NCBI RefSeq assembly: GCF_026262505.1
Contig: NC_067203.1
Span: forward strand, 124,001-188,000
Source: Trichomonas vaginalis G3
Taxonomy: Eukaryota; Parabasalia; Trichomonadida; Trichomonadidae
Direction of reading: 5' to 3'
Length of the DNA: 64,000 nt
Shown here: one piece after another, positions 27,137 through 36,150 of the stretch
Position numbering within the stretch: position 1 is the stretch's first letter
Layout: every line of letters begins with the position of its first letter
Program-made: the position numbers and the translations under genes
The notes under the pieces: generated by a model
What the model was told of the DNA's origin: nothing
Seen by the model: only the letters and a program-made list of their open reading frames with translations
The model's database searches: none

Positions 27137-30100
27137 TCAGAACTTCAACTTACGAATAAAGCTTGTTTTAGTCGTTATTGAGAAGTTAAACTTCTCTTCA
27201 AAGCAAGGACTAGAAGACTTACATAAGTCAAATCCAATCTCTTGACCGTCATAAAGTGCTTTGTAAAGTTTCATTAAACTGAACTCAGAGTCTTTGTCAA
27301 ATTTTCCTTGCGGAACCATTAAACCTTTATCTTCATCATAGAAACACTGAACAGAGTCAGGAAACATTTCATTAGCGGTTAAAGCAATAACATCTTGCTT
27401 CACGCCTTTCATTCTGCAGTGAAATGCAACTTCATTTAAATCATTCGTGAGTAAGTCTATGTAAGTCTTCTTTCCACAAAATATTGACTTGTATGCTAAA
27501 CTTTGTTTATCTTTTGTGATTTCTGCAAAGTCGCTATGAAATTGACCAAGGTTTTTACCAATGAGAACTCTTCCATAACGTTTCTCAAACTCTTCAGCTA
27601 AACGAGGGATATCTTCATTGTAGAGATGCATACTGTCCGTATCGCTATAAAAGATGTCCATTCCTAAGTCCTCAGCAGTACAGAATACTTCACACATTAT
27701 TCTCTTCGACATAGACAGAATGTTAACACCAAGTGGACAGAAGTTAAAGTGTCTGCAAATGCTTTTCGTTAGCTTGAAAATAGTTTTATCTGAACCATCC
27801 AAACCTTCGAACTTCACTATATGGTTGTAGTTTCTGATGGCATATCTTATAGCATCTTTGTCATTTACTATGGTTATTTTTGACTCAATAGGAGATAGAA
27901 TAGTTTTGCCATAAATACTGTTCAGAATGAGCTTTATATTTTCTTGCAAAGGATTTCCTTCTTTCTTATACTTTAACCTTAACTCAAACAACTTCTTTAC
28001 TTCATCTCTTATTCTAATATCTCTGTTTCCATCGTAATAGTATCCTTGCAACACTTCACATTTGACACCTTGATATTTTATGAGGTCTTGTAATGTTATA
28101 TGGTCAACATACATTAAACAGCAAGTGTTTGAACTTCTGGGAACGTTAAGTTCTGGATTTAGTTCAGGGTCACAAACTATTAAAGAAAGTGTCTATGTAT
28201 ACCAATCTCTGTTATCTTAATGAGAACAAAGAAGCCAGACATAAACTTTTCACCAATGGGTTCCTTTTGGTCATCGAATAAATGTCTCATGAGATACTCT
28301 GTGCTTAGCATTCTCTTCAATACTTTGGAATTCCTTCTAAAGTATAAATCTTGCTATAGCTGAAGGATATAATGAAACAGCGTCGAAGTCAGCAATGAGT
28401 TTCTTTTTGCTCTTTTGTTTCATGTTATCTGACAACATACATCTTCCACCTTGAATGCATCTCGAAATAAATTCTCTTGGTTTATTTGAGAGGTCATAAA
28501 GATTTCCATTCGGGAAGTATACTCTGTTCTCAAACAATTTGTTAGCAATAGAACAAATACTAACGTAGTCATAAACGTTTAAATCAAACTCTTTCAATAA
28601 GTCATTGCGGAACTTAACAAAACCTTCTCTTAAAATTCTTACATCTTGTTTGCAGTAAAACGTGCTATATTTTTCTAAGTCGAAGTGGTTTTCATCTATT
28701 CTGCAACCTTTGATGGAATCTATGTTTTCATGAATGTATCTGCATCATGGATAAACTTACATGCTTCAGAAATGACACCAGTTCTGTTGTCATTTGCTAA
28801 CAAAACACTGCTGTAGTAGTTATATGGAAATACTTCTTTCGGTCCTGTTTGTAAGTTAAACATAGCAGGAAATAGTTTAAGCTTCTTATTTATAACACTG
28901 TAAGAGTCTTTTATAATAATTGCCCTTCCTTTATATAAGCCAGTTATTTGCATTGTTCGTGAACCTTTAATGATGGGAGTTCCTTTCACTTCTGTCATGT
29001 GTCTTAAGATGAAGTTTATGTCATAACTGAGGTTGTGAAAATATATTAAACTCTTGTCAGGAAGTCTTTCCAAAAATTCTGTTGCACAGTTTTGACCCCA
29101 AATGCTTTCACTAACTGAACCATCTTCACTGTCATAACAGATGTTAAAAGCTTTATGAAAGCCATCGGTACTGCACTCAAAGTCAGCAAAGAAAACGTGC
29201 TCAGGAATGAACTTACATTTAGCTTTATTTACTTCTTTTGACTCGGCTTTCTTCTTCAGTTGTACACAATACTTTGGAGCATATGACAAGTCTTTAAATG
29301 GTGCAAGGTTCTGTTTATATAAGTCAGTCGTATATGTGAAAAGTTCTCCATAAGAAATAGGTTCGAAATATTTGCACTCCCACAATGTTTTCATAACATC
29401 CCATAACGGTGTTGTTCTATCATAACGAACTACATATTTGTTCTCTCTCTTTGTATAAATCTTCATCTGTTTCTCAATGTTCATTCCACCACAAGCTTTG
29501 AGAATTTCTATATAGTTGCGAATGAAATATGTTGTCATTGGTAATCTTTCATTTAGCATGTAGTGGTCTTCAACAAGAAGTAAGTCAATAGTTCGAACAG
29601 TTTCACATTCTTTTGGTATATATCTCTTTATTTCATTATGTCTTGAGTCATTGAAATAACCAATGGTAACATTAAATGCTATACCTGTTGCGTCAGAAAT
29701 TTCTTGTACTTTACTTTGAGGAAAGTCTCTAACACGAATGACTTCTCTCATGTGGTCAATAGTCTCTCCATCTACTCCAGCCTGAATGCAAGCATAAACG
29801 AAACAATTGTCTTCTGTCATAAGTGCTGCAGTTCTTTTGTTCAGTTCATTGAAGATTTTGTAGCGTTCAAGATTTATAGGTAATGTGCAAAGATACTTCC
29901 AGAACTGCCCGCTTCTCTTCTTATAAAACTTCTTTTCACCATTATCTTTCCAAAAGCTTTCTATAAGTGCTGGGTTTCCTGTTTGCTTAAGAGCTTCCAA
30001 AATGGCTTTCTGGTCATTTGTCAGTGTGCTTTCATCTCTATATGGTCTCTTTTTTGGTTTGCCTTTCTTTACATCTGACATCGTTAAGCCTTCATATTCT

Positions 30101-30906
30101 GTTAAATCATACATCTTTATTTCGGTAAGATTCTTTATGTTTGTCAAGAAGAAGTCATAGTGCATTTCAACAATACCTGCAGCATTTGCTTCTATCTCTG
30201 ATATAAAGTTCTCCTTCAAGAGCTGATGTAGTAATGTTCCAATATTATTGAGGTTTAACGTAGAACATTCATACTTTCCACCAAGTTTATAACATACCAT
30301 CCATCTCTGTTGTGAGTTTATTTTAATTTTCTCTAAGAGTCTCATGAAAACCTTACCGAAATGTTTGTGTAAGTAGTCTCTGTTTGGTTCATCTAAAGCT
30401 TCGATGTTAAAGTCAATGAGTCTATTGCCTGTCTTCACATTTCTCTTCCTATTCTCTTCATCTTTCTTTAACCATCTCTCACCTTCTTTTGGTTTGTCGT
30501 CAATGGAACGAATGACATCGTTAGCTTTGCGAACTTGTTCTATAGCGCTCTTAAACATCTCTCTTCTCTGTTGGTTCAGTGTGTCGTCTCTTCTTCTTGT
30601 TTCACCAACGTTCGCATTTGTTATGTCAAACATTTCTCTTCTTACTTCATGAGGTACTGAACGTCTATGATATAAGTCAATAGCAACGTCATTTAAAGGA
30701 AATACTCTTGCATGGACTTCGTCCTCGCCGCGTTGCGGCTTTATGAACTCATGAATTCTATCGTAACTTATTGTACCATTATAGTCATTGAGGATGTCAG
30801 CGAGTGCTTTTTTGTTTGTCGCGTAATGTTTTGCAACATCTATATTAGCTTCTGTAAGAAGTTGTTTTATTTCCGAGTGTTCTAACTTAGACAACTTCCG
30901 ATACAT
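27137..30906 (-). pseudogene. Polinton B DNA polymerase B (protein-primed type), fossil
   Basis: The start is taken at the ATG at 30906 (M-Y-R-K-L-S-K-L-E), where a helical N-terminal domain begins. A charged ~300-residue extension follows, then a 3'-5' exonuclease (F-A-D-F-E-C-S and F-H-N-L-S-Y-D) and palm motif A (D-F-D-A-V-S-L-Y-P-S). Motif B is K-L-I-L-N-S-I-Y-G and motif C is Y-S-D-T-D-S-M-H. It replicates the element. The gene is broken at about two or three places. A 27-base palindromic insert is at 30714-30740. No HNH-like module here, unlike A. Divergent from the 157-residue gene at 30996. Confidence 0.88.
30714..30740 (-). repeat. 27-bp double-hairpin insert, in frame, absent from element C
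   Basis: GGAC-TTC-GTCC, TC, GCCGC-GTT-GCGGC, T. Element C reads straight through at the matching place (55119-55121), so B has exactly 27 extra bases, nine codons, encoding K-P-Q-R-G-E-D-E-V-H in the polymerase N-terminal part. The clearest member of the family. Confidence 0.9.
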
Positions 30907-30995
30907 CTTTAGTAGGAAATAAAAAATATTTTTTGAAAAAATTAGATTAGATTTTTTTAAGTTATTTTTCAAAATAATTTAATATTTTTATTTTA

Positions 30996-31469
30996 ATGAA
31001 ACACATGCAAGATTGCAAGTTCTTTTCATACAATGCTCTCGCTACTGCCATCAAGAATGAGTTCAATAATGCTTCAAATGTTAATGTTATCTTTAACAAG
31101 AAGTTTGTGAAAGAATCTAAGTTTGGTCAGTATGTCAGACCATTAGCTATCGTCATTGACCGCAAACGTTATACTTCACAAGAGTTAGCAGTAGTTTTGA
31201 AACAAAAGAGTTTCTTCGTGAATGTCAAAGATACTCATTATACTGTTATAAAGAACTCTAATATTGACTTCTTCAGTATTGCTTTAAATCTTTCCGAACA
31301 GAAAGAATATAAGAAGGGTGAAACATCTGTGAAATATTATCCTTCATCTCTGAAGACAATAACGAACAAAGATGTTATACAGAAATTCTTACCAAAGGTT
31401 GAAGAAGCTTCTATTGACATTGACGAAGGAAGTGAAATGGTTGAAGAAATAGACCCTGAAGCTATTTAA
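30996..31469 (+). CDS. Polinton B protein (157 aa), unknown, conserved in C
   Basis: ATG at 30996 preceded by TTTAATATTTTTATTTTA. Residues 1-100 look like a compact alpha/beta domain (A-L-A-T-A-I-K-N-E-F, then Y-V-R-P-L-A-I-V-I-D-R-K-R-Y). The C-terminus is acidic (D-I-D-E-G-S-E-M-V-E-E-I-D-P). Looks whole in B and in C (55374-55847), with only a few differences. Divergent from the polymerase. Perhaps a replication accessory protein, judged only from this pairing. Confidence 0.55.
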   Translation: MKHMQDCKFFSYNALATAIKNEFNNASNVNVIFNKKFVKESKFGQYVRPLAIVIDRKRYTSQELAVVLKQKSFFVNVKDTHYTVIKNSNIDFFSIALNLSEQKEYKKGETSVKYYPSSLKTITNKDVIQKFLPKVEEASIDIDEGSEMVEEIDPEAI

Positions 31470-31487
31470 GCAAAAATATATTTTTGG

Positions 31488-31703
31488 TTAGTCTTCATAT
31501 CGATATTTTACAACAATTCCCCAATGTATAAACTTTTCATACGCTTTTTCATAAGCTTTATATACCTTCAGAAATTTTGCATAATCTTTAGAAGCATTTA
31601 GATATTGTTTAAATGCTTTGTATGTCTTCAGAAATTTTGCATAATCTTTTACATGTTGTTCGTTCTCTTCTTCTGTCATGAGTTCCGAATATTCTAAATT
31701 CAT
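31488..31703 (-). CDS. Polinton B small repeat protein (71 aa), conserved in C
   Basis: Two copies of D-Y-A-K-F-L-K-x-Y-K-A in a helical protein with many Tyr/Lys. Identical in element C (55866-56081). Read on the minus strand, ends a few bases from the end of the 157-residue gene (tail to tail). Function unknown. Confidence 0.55.
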   Translation of the reverse strand: MNLEYSELMTEEENEQHVKDYAKFLKTYKAFKQYLNASKDYAKFLKVYKAYEKAYEKFIHWGIVVKYRYED

Positions 31704-31757
31704 GTTCTTTCATATGAGATAAAATTTTATAAAAAAATAAAATTAGCTTAGATTTTT

Positions 31758-32585
31758 TTATTCTTCCTCTTTGAAGTTATCGAAATATTCTGTTATTTTT
31801 TCCTTCAGTAATGGTAAGTCTTCTTTGAATGTAAGTATTGTGCAACCTTTGATGTCATAGTGTGTTTGAGGAAGAGTATTTTTGACAATTTCCTTTATTT
31901 GCTCATTCGGTGTCATTGAAATCGGTAAGTTTTCACGATAGAACCAGTTTCTGTCAGATTTATATATTTTAGCTAAGTCATAAAAGCTCTTGTTGTTTCT
32001 TCTGACTAAATGCAACATAACCATATCTTTATCTTCTTCTTTCTCCAACTCTTCAGTATATATCATATACTTATAACTCTTTTCCTTTCCTTTTGGTACT
32101 GAACGTGGTATTCTTTTCTGAATGCTTTTGTCTTTTGCTTCAATGACTTCATCTTTTGCTTGAAGTTTCTTTTCCATCTCTCCATGTTCTGCTTTATATA
32201 GTTCATCTAACATCATGAAAATATAACAAGCATAACGAGGTGAAGCCCACATTGCTACAGCGTTTACTAAAAGTCTATGAACATAATAACCTTTCAAACC
32301 AGGAGCCAAATTCTTGCGATTTTCATACGGAATCTCTTCCCCCGGTTTTCCGAGGGAAGCAATCATATGAGGAAATTCTTCTAAAAGTTCTTTTGTCTGT
32401 TGGTTTTCAAACCAATGATATGCTTGCTTTGTAGAACGAAGAGCATTCATTATACTTTGCATTTGGTACATGTCATCTTTGACTGAACGAATGAGACGTA
32501 ACTGTTTGTTATATTGTATGTACTCGTATTCTTCATTTATAGCTTCATGGACTATAACTGTTGTTGTTTTCTCTGATGTTGTCAT
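31758..32585 (-). CDS. KilA-N domain protein with long coiled-coil tail (Polinton B)
   Basis: ATG at 32585 chosen. Residues ~30-130 carry the KilA-N pattern, most clearly the end helices V-N-A-V-A-M-W-A-S-P-R-Y-A-C-Y-I-F-M-M-L. Residues ~145-165 are a charged helix. The C-terminal ~120 residues (S-Y-K-Y-M-I-Y-T-E-E-L, V-M-L-H-L-V-R-R-N-N-K-S-F) look like the viral DUF3627/MSV199-type end seen on KilA-N proteins of large DNA viruses. Probably a DNA-binding regulator. Looks whole in B; the C copy is broken. In both, a strong hairpin (32336-32359, a CCCCCGG-TTTT-CCGAGGG core) lies in the gene. Confidence 0.7.
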   Translation of the reverse strand: MTTSEKTTTVIVHEAINEEYEYIQYNKQLRLIRSVKDDMYQMQSIMNALRSTKQAYHWFENQQTKELLEEFPHMIASLGKPGEEIPYENRKNLAPGLKGYYVHRLLVNAVAMWASPRYACYIFMMLDELYKAEHGEMEKKLQAKDEVIEAKDKSIQKRIPRSVPKGKEKSYKYMIYTEELEKEEDKDMVMLHLVRRNNKSFYDLAKIYKSDRNWFYRENLPISMTPNEQIKEIVKNTLPQTHYDIKGCTILTFKEDLPLLKEKITEYFDNFKEEE

Positions 32586-32692
32586 TACTGTCTTTACATA
32601 CAAAATAAAAAAATAAATAAAAATAAAACTAACTTTATTTTTTCTGAGATAAACACTATTTCTTCACAACATTAAATTTTATCCTGTATGAA

Positions 32693-33028
32693 ATGCCCTT
32701 AAAAAGATTATTGACTGACTTCGAATACTATCACATTGACGCACTGACAGACCCTCAAAACTGTGTTGAAAGTTCTTTAAGCTTTAAGATTGAAGGTACG
32801 ACGCATTTTGTCTTCACTTACGTATTGAAAGAATATGACCGTTATCATAATGAAGTGAATCAAACACTAATAAAATTTGTAGATAAAAAATTGGTTAACA
32901 ATGATGAAGAATACAGACAAGTTATTGAAAAAAATAACGCAAGATTAGATGCAATAGAAAAGAAGTTTAATGAATGTCTTACAAACACGTATGAATATCT
33001 TATGCGGTGGGAAGCCAGATGGAAATAA
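32693..33028 (+). CDS. Unknown protein of Polinton B (111 aa), absent from C
   Basis: 111 residues from an ATG (M-P-L-K-R-L-L-T-D-F-E), with Y-E-Y-x-H-I-D-A start and a long lysine/glutamate/asparagine helix in the second half. It lies in the ~800-base interval where B and C differ completely, so it is either B-specific cargo or was lost from C. No family recognised. Confidence 0.4.
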   Translation: MPLKRLLTDFEYYHIDALTDPQNCVESSLSFKIEGTTHFVFTYVLKEYDRYHNEVNQTLIKFVDKKLVNNDEEYRQVIEKNNARLDAIEKKFNECLTNTYEYLMRWEARWK

Positions 33029-33069
33029 ATTTACGTCAAATATGCAATTTATAAAATCTTATGTCGACA

Positions 33070-33143
33070 GGCTACGTAGCACAGTGGTCTCAGGTGGTGT
33101 TATGGAGGGGTCAGGGTCTGTGGTTCGAACCGCGACAGCGCCG
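33070..33143 (+). pseudogene. tRNA-like remnant inside Polinton B
   Basis: A-box match TAGCACAGTGGT (33077-33088, T-R-G-C-N-N-A-R-Y-N-G-G with one mismatch) and B-box match GGTTCGAACC (33122-33131). Acceptor and T stems pair poorly (4 of 7 and 2 of 5 by eye), so it is not a sound tRNA gene. A T-rich run follows about 15 bases on. Could be a dead tRNA or a Pol III-derived short element. Confidence 0.5.
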
Positions 33144-33208
33144 TATTTTCTTATTTTCTTTGTTTGTCTTGTTTGTCGTGAATAAAAAGTGTCATAAAAG
33201 TGCTCTAT

Positions 33209-33271
33209 CTTCCACGGGAATAAATAAAAAATTTACTTTATTTCTTCTTTATTTCTTTGTTCCCGTGGAAG
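33209..33271. repeat. Inverted repeat with 12-base arms in Polinton B
   Basis: CTTCCACGGGAA (33209-33220) and TTCCCGTGGAAG (33260-33271), 39-base AT-rich spacer. Perfect arms. Lies between the tRNA-like remnant and the GGTGAGATCTCACC palindrome; not present in C. Confidence 0.7.
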
Positions 33272-33404
33272 AAGGGTTTTGCTGTTTTTTCTCAGCCGAA
33301 ATCAATGATTTTTTCATTTTTGGAATCCTTAGCGAATGAGGAATCTTTTCTAGGAATCTTTTCTCTCGTGGAAGCTTTGACCAAAAAGAAAATTGAGGTG
33401 AAGA

Positions 33405-33418
33405 GGTGAGATCTCACC
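33405..33418. promoter_or_regulatory. GGTGAGATCTCACC palindrome with iterated TTCACC/GGTGAA arms (B)
   Basis: Perfect 14-base palindrome with GGTGAAGA on one side and two TTTTTTCACC copies on the other. Same as 57779-57792 in C, at the end of the same gene. Confidence 0.7.
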
Positions 33419-33449
33419 CGTTTTTTCACCTGTTTTTTCACCTAATTTT

Positions 33450-34331
33450 TCACAAGCGTTTTACATGAATTGTACGATGTATATTTGAAATCCGAAACAA
33501 TTTCGTAGCTTCTATTTCTTCTTTTAGTACATCAAAAGTTTTAACAATGCCGAAAGTTTCTTTATACTTCTTCTTGACGTCAGACAGAAGGAAATCTTCT
33601 GCTGTTGGATAGTTTTTATTAAGAAATGTCAACATATCCATTTTATCTTCTGCTGGCTTTTCTGCTTCTTTCTTTAAGTCTGCATAGTCGTTTCGCATTC
33701 TTTCTATCTCTTTGACTGAGTAGTTATATTTTCTTATTGCTGCTTTACATTTTGAACATTGCGGCATCGTTTTTGCGTTATACATTGAAACATTACCAGC
33801 TAAAATAACTAAAGCGTCAATTGCTCTCTTCATCTCAAACATAGCGGGTCTTATTTGTTCATTCCATACTTTACCTCTTCTATCTTTATCTCTTATCTGC
33901 CATACACATTTTGCAACTAATGAAACAAAGTTATCGTATGTCTTAAATTCTTCGGATTTGTAAAGGTCAGAAATATTTTTATAAACCATGTCGCAATCTT
34001 TGTCCATAACTTTATGGTTGCAATGAAAACCAAGGAATTCATAATTTACTTTACGTATGAATTTCTTAATTTCTACTGAGTCAGTTGCTTTGACTTCAAT
34101 TTCGTCGAATTCAGGAATAGTTAGTTTTTGCTGCTGAATTTCAGGTAGTTTAGGCAAATGGTCGATGAGGTCCTCCATTTCATAAAGATACTGTTCATTT
34201 GTTTCATCTTTCGCACTACAGTCTAAATTACTTGTTAAAAGTTCTTGCTTTATCTTCTGGATTTCTGTTTTGAAAGTAAATGAAGAAGGAATGAAGCTTT
34301 TCATTTCTACTAACATTGACGTAGGATTCAT
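33450..34331 (-). CDS. Polinton B unknown protein (about 290 aa), conserved in C
   Basis: Starts with a Ser/Thr/Phe-rich segment (F-I-P-S-S-F-T-F), then P-E-F-D-E-I-E-V-K, F-L-G-F-H-C-N-H-K-V-M-D-K-D-C-D and C-V-W-Q-I-R-D-K-D-R-R-G-K. A C-x2-C pair (C-S-K-C) near residue 200 could bind zinc with other cysteines and histidines. The last ~90 residues are charged helices. The gene lies at the edge of B (right next to the foldback arm) and is flanked by the iterated palindromes in C. Possible replication or DNA-binding function. Start chosen at the ATG at 34331; coding may extend upstream as in C. Confidence 0.5.
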   Translation of the reverse strand: MNPTSMLVEMKSFIPSSFTFKTEIQKIKQELLTSNLDCSAKDETNEQYLYEMEDLIDHLPKLPEIQQQKLTIPEFDEIEVKATDSVEIKKFIRKVNYEFLGFHCNHKVMDKDCDMVYKNISDLYKSEEFKTYDNFVSLVAKCVWQIRDKDRRGKVWNEQIRPAMFEMKRAIDALVILAGNVSMYNAKTMPQCSKCKAAIRKYNYSVKEIERMRNDYADLKKEAEKPAEDKMDMLTFLNKNYPTAEDFLLSDVKKKYKETFGIVKTFDVLKEEIEATKLFRISNIHRTIHVKRL

Positions 34332-34358
34332 GACTAACGAGTTTGGTGCTGTAGTTGT

Positions 34359-34382
34359 GAACAGAGTCCCGCCGTTCGTGGC
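34359..34382. repeat. 24-bp insert in B, absent from C, same family
   Basis: GAACAGAGTCCCGCCGTTCGTGGC: B has these 24 bases between TAGTTGT and TTGAATTG, while C (near 58730) reads TTGTTGTTTGAATTG. The minus strand AAGCCACGAACGGCGGGAC resembles AAGCCGCAAACGGTGGGGAC in A (13474-13499). Confidence 0.8.
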
Positions 34383-34412
34383 TTGAATTGTTGTTGTGCC
34401 GATTGTTGAAAT

Positions 34413-34790
34413 TTAACATTTTTTGCTAATTGTCGTCAAAAATTAGGCGTAAAGCAAAAATTGATATTTCATATGGTTTTATGATAGATAAGCATTATAT
34501 TCGTAAATTTTGAGGTTTATCCTTCGCTTTTAAGATCATTGAATTTGATTTTTATATAAAATAGTTATATATTAGAAAATAATATGAGTTTATGTGATAT
34601 TATTTTTCAGAAGATTTCATTCTATATGCCTATGAAAAGTACTCTCAAAACTAACTTTTTCCTAATTATAATTAAATCTAGAATATTGTATTATGCTTAG
34701 TATTATTTCATTTTTCTCATTCAATTTAGAATTTACAAATGTCAAAAAATTGAGAGCTGTCACTTTTGATGAATTTCTGTTTATTACAAT
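34413..34790. mobile_element. Single arm of the foldback DNA element
   Basis: From TTAACATTTTTTGC to GAATTTCTGTTTATTAC this is the same sequence as the right arm of the element at 20439-21689, but complete in the outer part (it matches the reverse of 20439-20605 too). A 15-base direct repeat present in 21380-21420 is single here. The other arm is absent, and Polinton B begins exactly at its broken end. It stops ~77 bases before the AT-hook gene start. Confidence 0.85.
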
Positions 34791-34866
34791 TTAAAGTAAA
34801 AAGTGAGACAAACAATAGTTGTCAAATTTTTGATAAAACTTAGGCGGTTTTTTCATCTCATCGCAT

Positions 34867-35736
34867 ATGAGCGGGTCATCCGCGGGCTTTGTGAGCATTC
34901 TTTCGAAGAATTCTGATAGCGATATGTGTTCTGATCACTCTGGCTACCAATCTTCTCCTTCAGTCGAGTTTGCAGTTCCATGCAGTAGCTCAGGTTCTCG
35001 TGCAATTTCACCGTTTCGACCTGCCAGAGTTGCAACTCCTGAGTGGATTGAAGAGTCACCCCATAGGACACCATCGCCCTGTGTAAAACTAACAGATGAC
35101 CTCACAGCATTATCAGACCTACATTTTGAACTTGAAGTTATTGAAAGAAGAATAGAATTACAGATAGACAAGCGTCACGGACATCCAGCTCTCGCAGTTC
35201 TTGTTAGAAAAGAGGAAGGTCTTAGTGAAATAACGAGAAAGGAAAGGAAATTGCGTGCTAACTACAACTTTATTGAGCCTATTCAGATAATACCGAAGTT
35301 TTGGAAGCCAAGGGCCTATGATCACTACTCTGATAAGCTCACTGCGGAACAAACAGAACAACTTGAAGAAAAGATTCGACAAGCAGAGTCTCGGAATCAC
35401 TCTTCCTCAAAAATGTCTACTAGATTTCATTGCCCTGCTGAGCCAAGCTCTCCCAACAATATGTTTGTGTCATTTGACGAAGATTTCGAGTTTTCTGAAG
35501 ATGATTATTATTATGCCACCGTTACACAGAAACCAAAGGTCAAAAAGGCGCCAACACCTGCACCACCTCCACTCCAAGATGAATTCGGAAATATCATAAA
35601 GAGAAAGAGAGGAAGACCGCGGAAATATCCAAGACCAGATGATATGAAGAATTTAGGTCCTGGTGAAGTGGTGATATCAATGCGGCAGTATTGCACAGAT
35701 GATTCTGATGATATGACCGAGTGGGATGATATTTAA
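34867..35736 (+). CDS. AT-hook protein, host
   Basis: 289 residues. Ser/Gly-rich start, a S-P-x-R-T-P-S-P-C region, then a charged helical middle (L-T-D-D-L-T-A-L-S-D-L-H-F and E-R-R-I-E-L-Q-I) followed by I-I-P-K-F-W-K-P-R-A-Y. Near residue ~245 K-R-K-R-G-R-P-R-K is a canonical AT-hook (R-G-R-P core, minor-groove binding), followed by an acidic tail (D-D-S-D-D-M-T-E-W-D-D). A nuclear, chromatin-associated role fits; no enzyme domain seen. ATG after TTTCATCTCATCGC, with TCAT-type initiator-like bases; the stop is followed by a T-rich stretch. The foldback arm ends only 77 bases upstream. Host gene, intact. Confidence 0.75.
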   Translation: MSGSSAGFVSILSKNSDSDMCSDHSGYQSSPSVEFAVPCSSSGSRAISPFRPARVATPEWIEESPHRTPSPCVKLTDDLTALSDLHFELEVIERRIELQIDKRHGHPALAVLVRKEEGLSEITRKERKLRANYNFIEPIQIIPKFWKPRAYDHYSDKLTAEQTEQLEEKIRQAESRNHSSSKMSTRFHCPAEPSSPNNMFVSFDEDFEFSEDDYYYATVTQKPKVKKAPTPAPPPLQDEFGNIIKRKRGRPRKYPRPDDMKNLGPGEVVISMRQYCTDDSDDMTEWDDI

Positions 35737-36150
35737 TAATTTTTTTTTGTTTTTTATTTTTTGTTAAATCTTTGCATATTCTATTCTCAATAATTCCTCG
35801 TTTTTAGAAATAATTCACTCCTTCCTATTGTATATATTGTATTAATCATTCAATTGATTATTGAATATAAAAGAAAATAATGAATTACTCTGATTTTTGA
35901 CCAACAAAGGGGAATTATATATGAGAAAATATGAATAATGATTAAATTCTTCACAGCATTTGAACTTCGAATAGAATTAATCTGTCACTCGTGTAAATTA
36001 ATGTAATTTTTCAATATTCTTAATGTATTTCTGCATGTAATATCTATAAGCAAGGAGAAATTTGATTGGATAAAAAGGATATTGAAATTAAAAATAAAAA
36101 TGTAGCGAAATTAAATTTATAAAAGGAAAATATTTACAATAATCTAACCT
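35737..36150. other. Host intergenic gap, nothing recognised
   Basis: About 410 AT-rich bases between the AT-hook gene and the NAA40-like gene (tail to tail). No gene or repeat found. Confidence 0.5.

Larger units (their letters stand above)
24273..34412. mobile_element. Polinton/Maverick element B (internal fragment, truncated at both ends)
   Basis: Colinear with element C from about 48,594 to 58,762 and near identical over most of it, including order and strand of all genes: major capsid, two small genes, minor-capsid candidate, PolB, a 157-residue protein, a 71-residue protein, KilA-N gene and a large unknown gene. Exceptions are C-specific sequence near 57.0-57.8 kb and B-specific sequence near 32.7-33.3 kb. 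It starts inside the capsid gene and stops at the start of the last gene, with no terminal inverted repeats or integrase. It is therefore a slice of a Polinton, not a full copy. Its right edge abuts an arm of the foldback element. About two or three further breaks, mostly in PolB. Its similarity to C implies that the split is recent relative to A. Confidence 0.85.

Noticed and set aside
32336-32359. Hairpin CCCCCGG-TTTT-CCGAGGG in the KilA-N gene as another double-hairpin insert
   Set aside because: It is a single hairpin, present in both B and C, without the second hairpin; family membership not shown.
33070-33143. Functional tRNA gene
   Set aside because: Pol III boxes are good but acceptor and T stems do not pair well enough.
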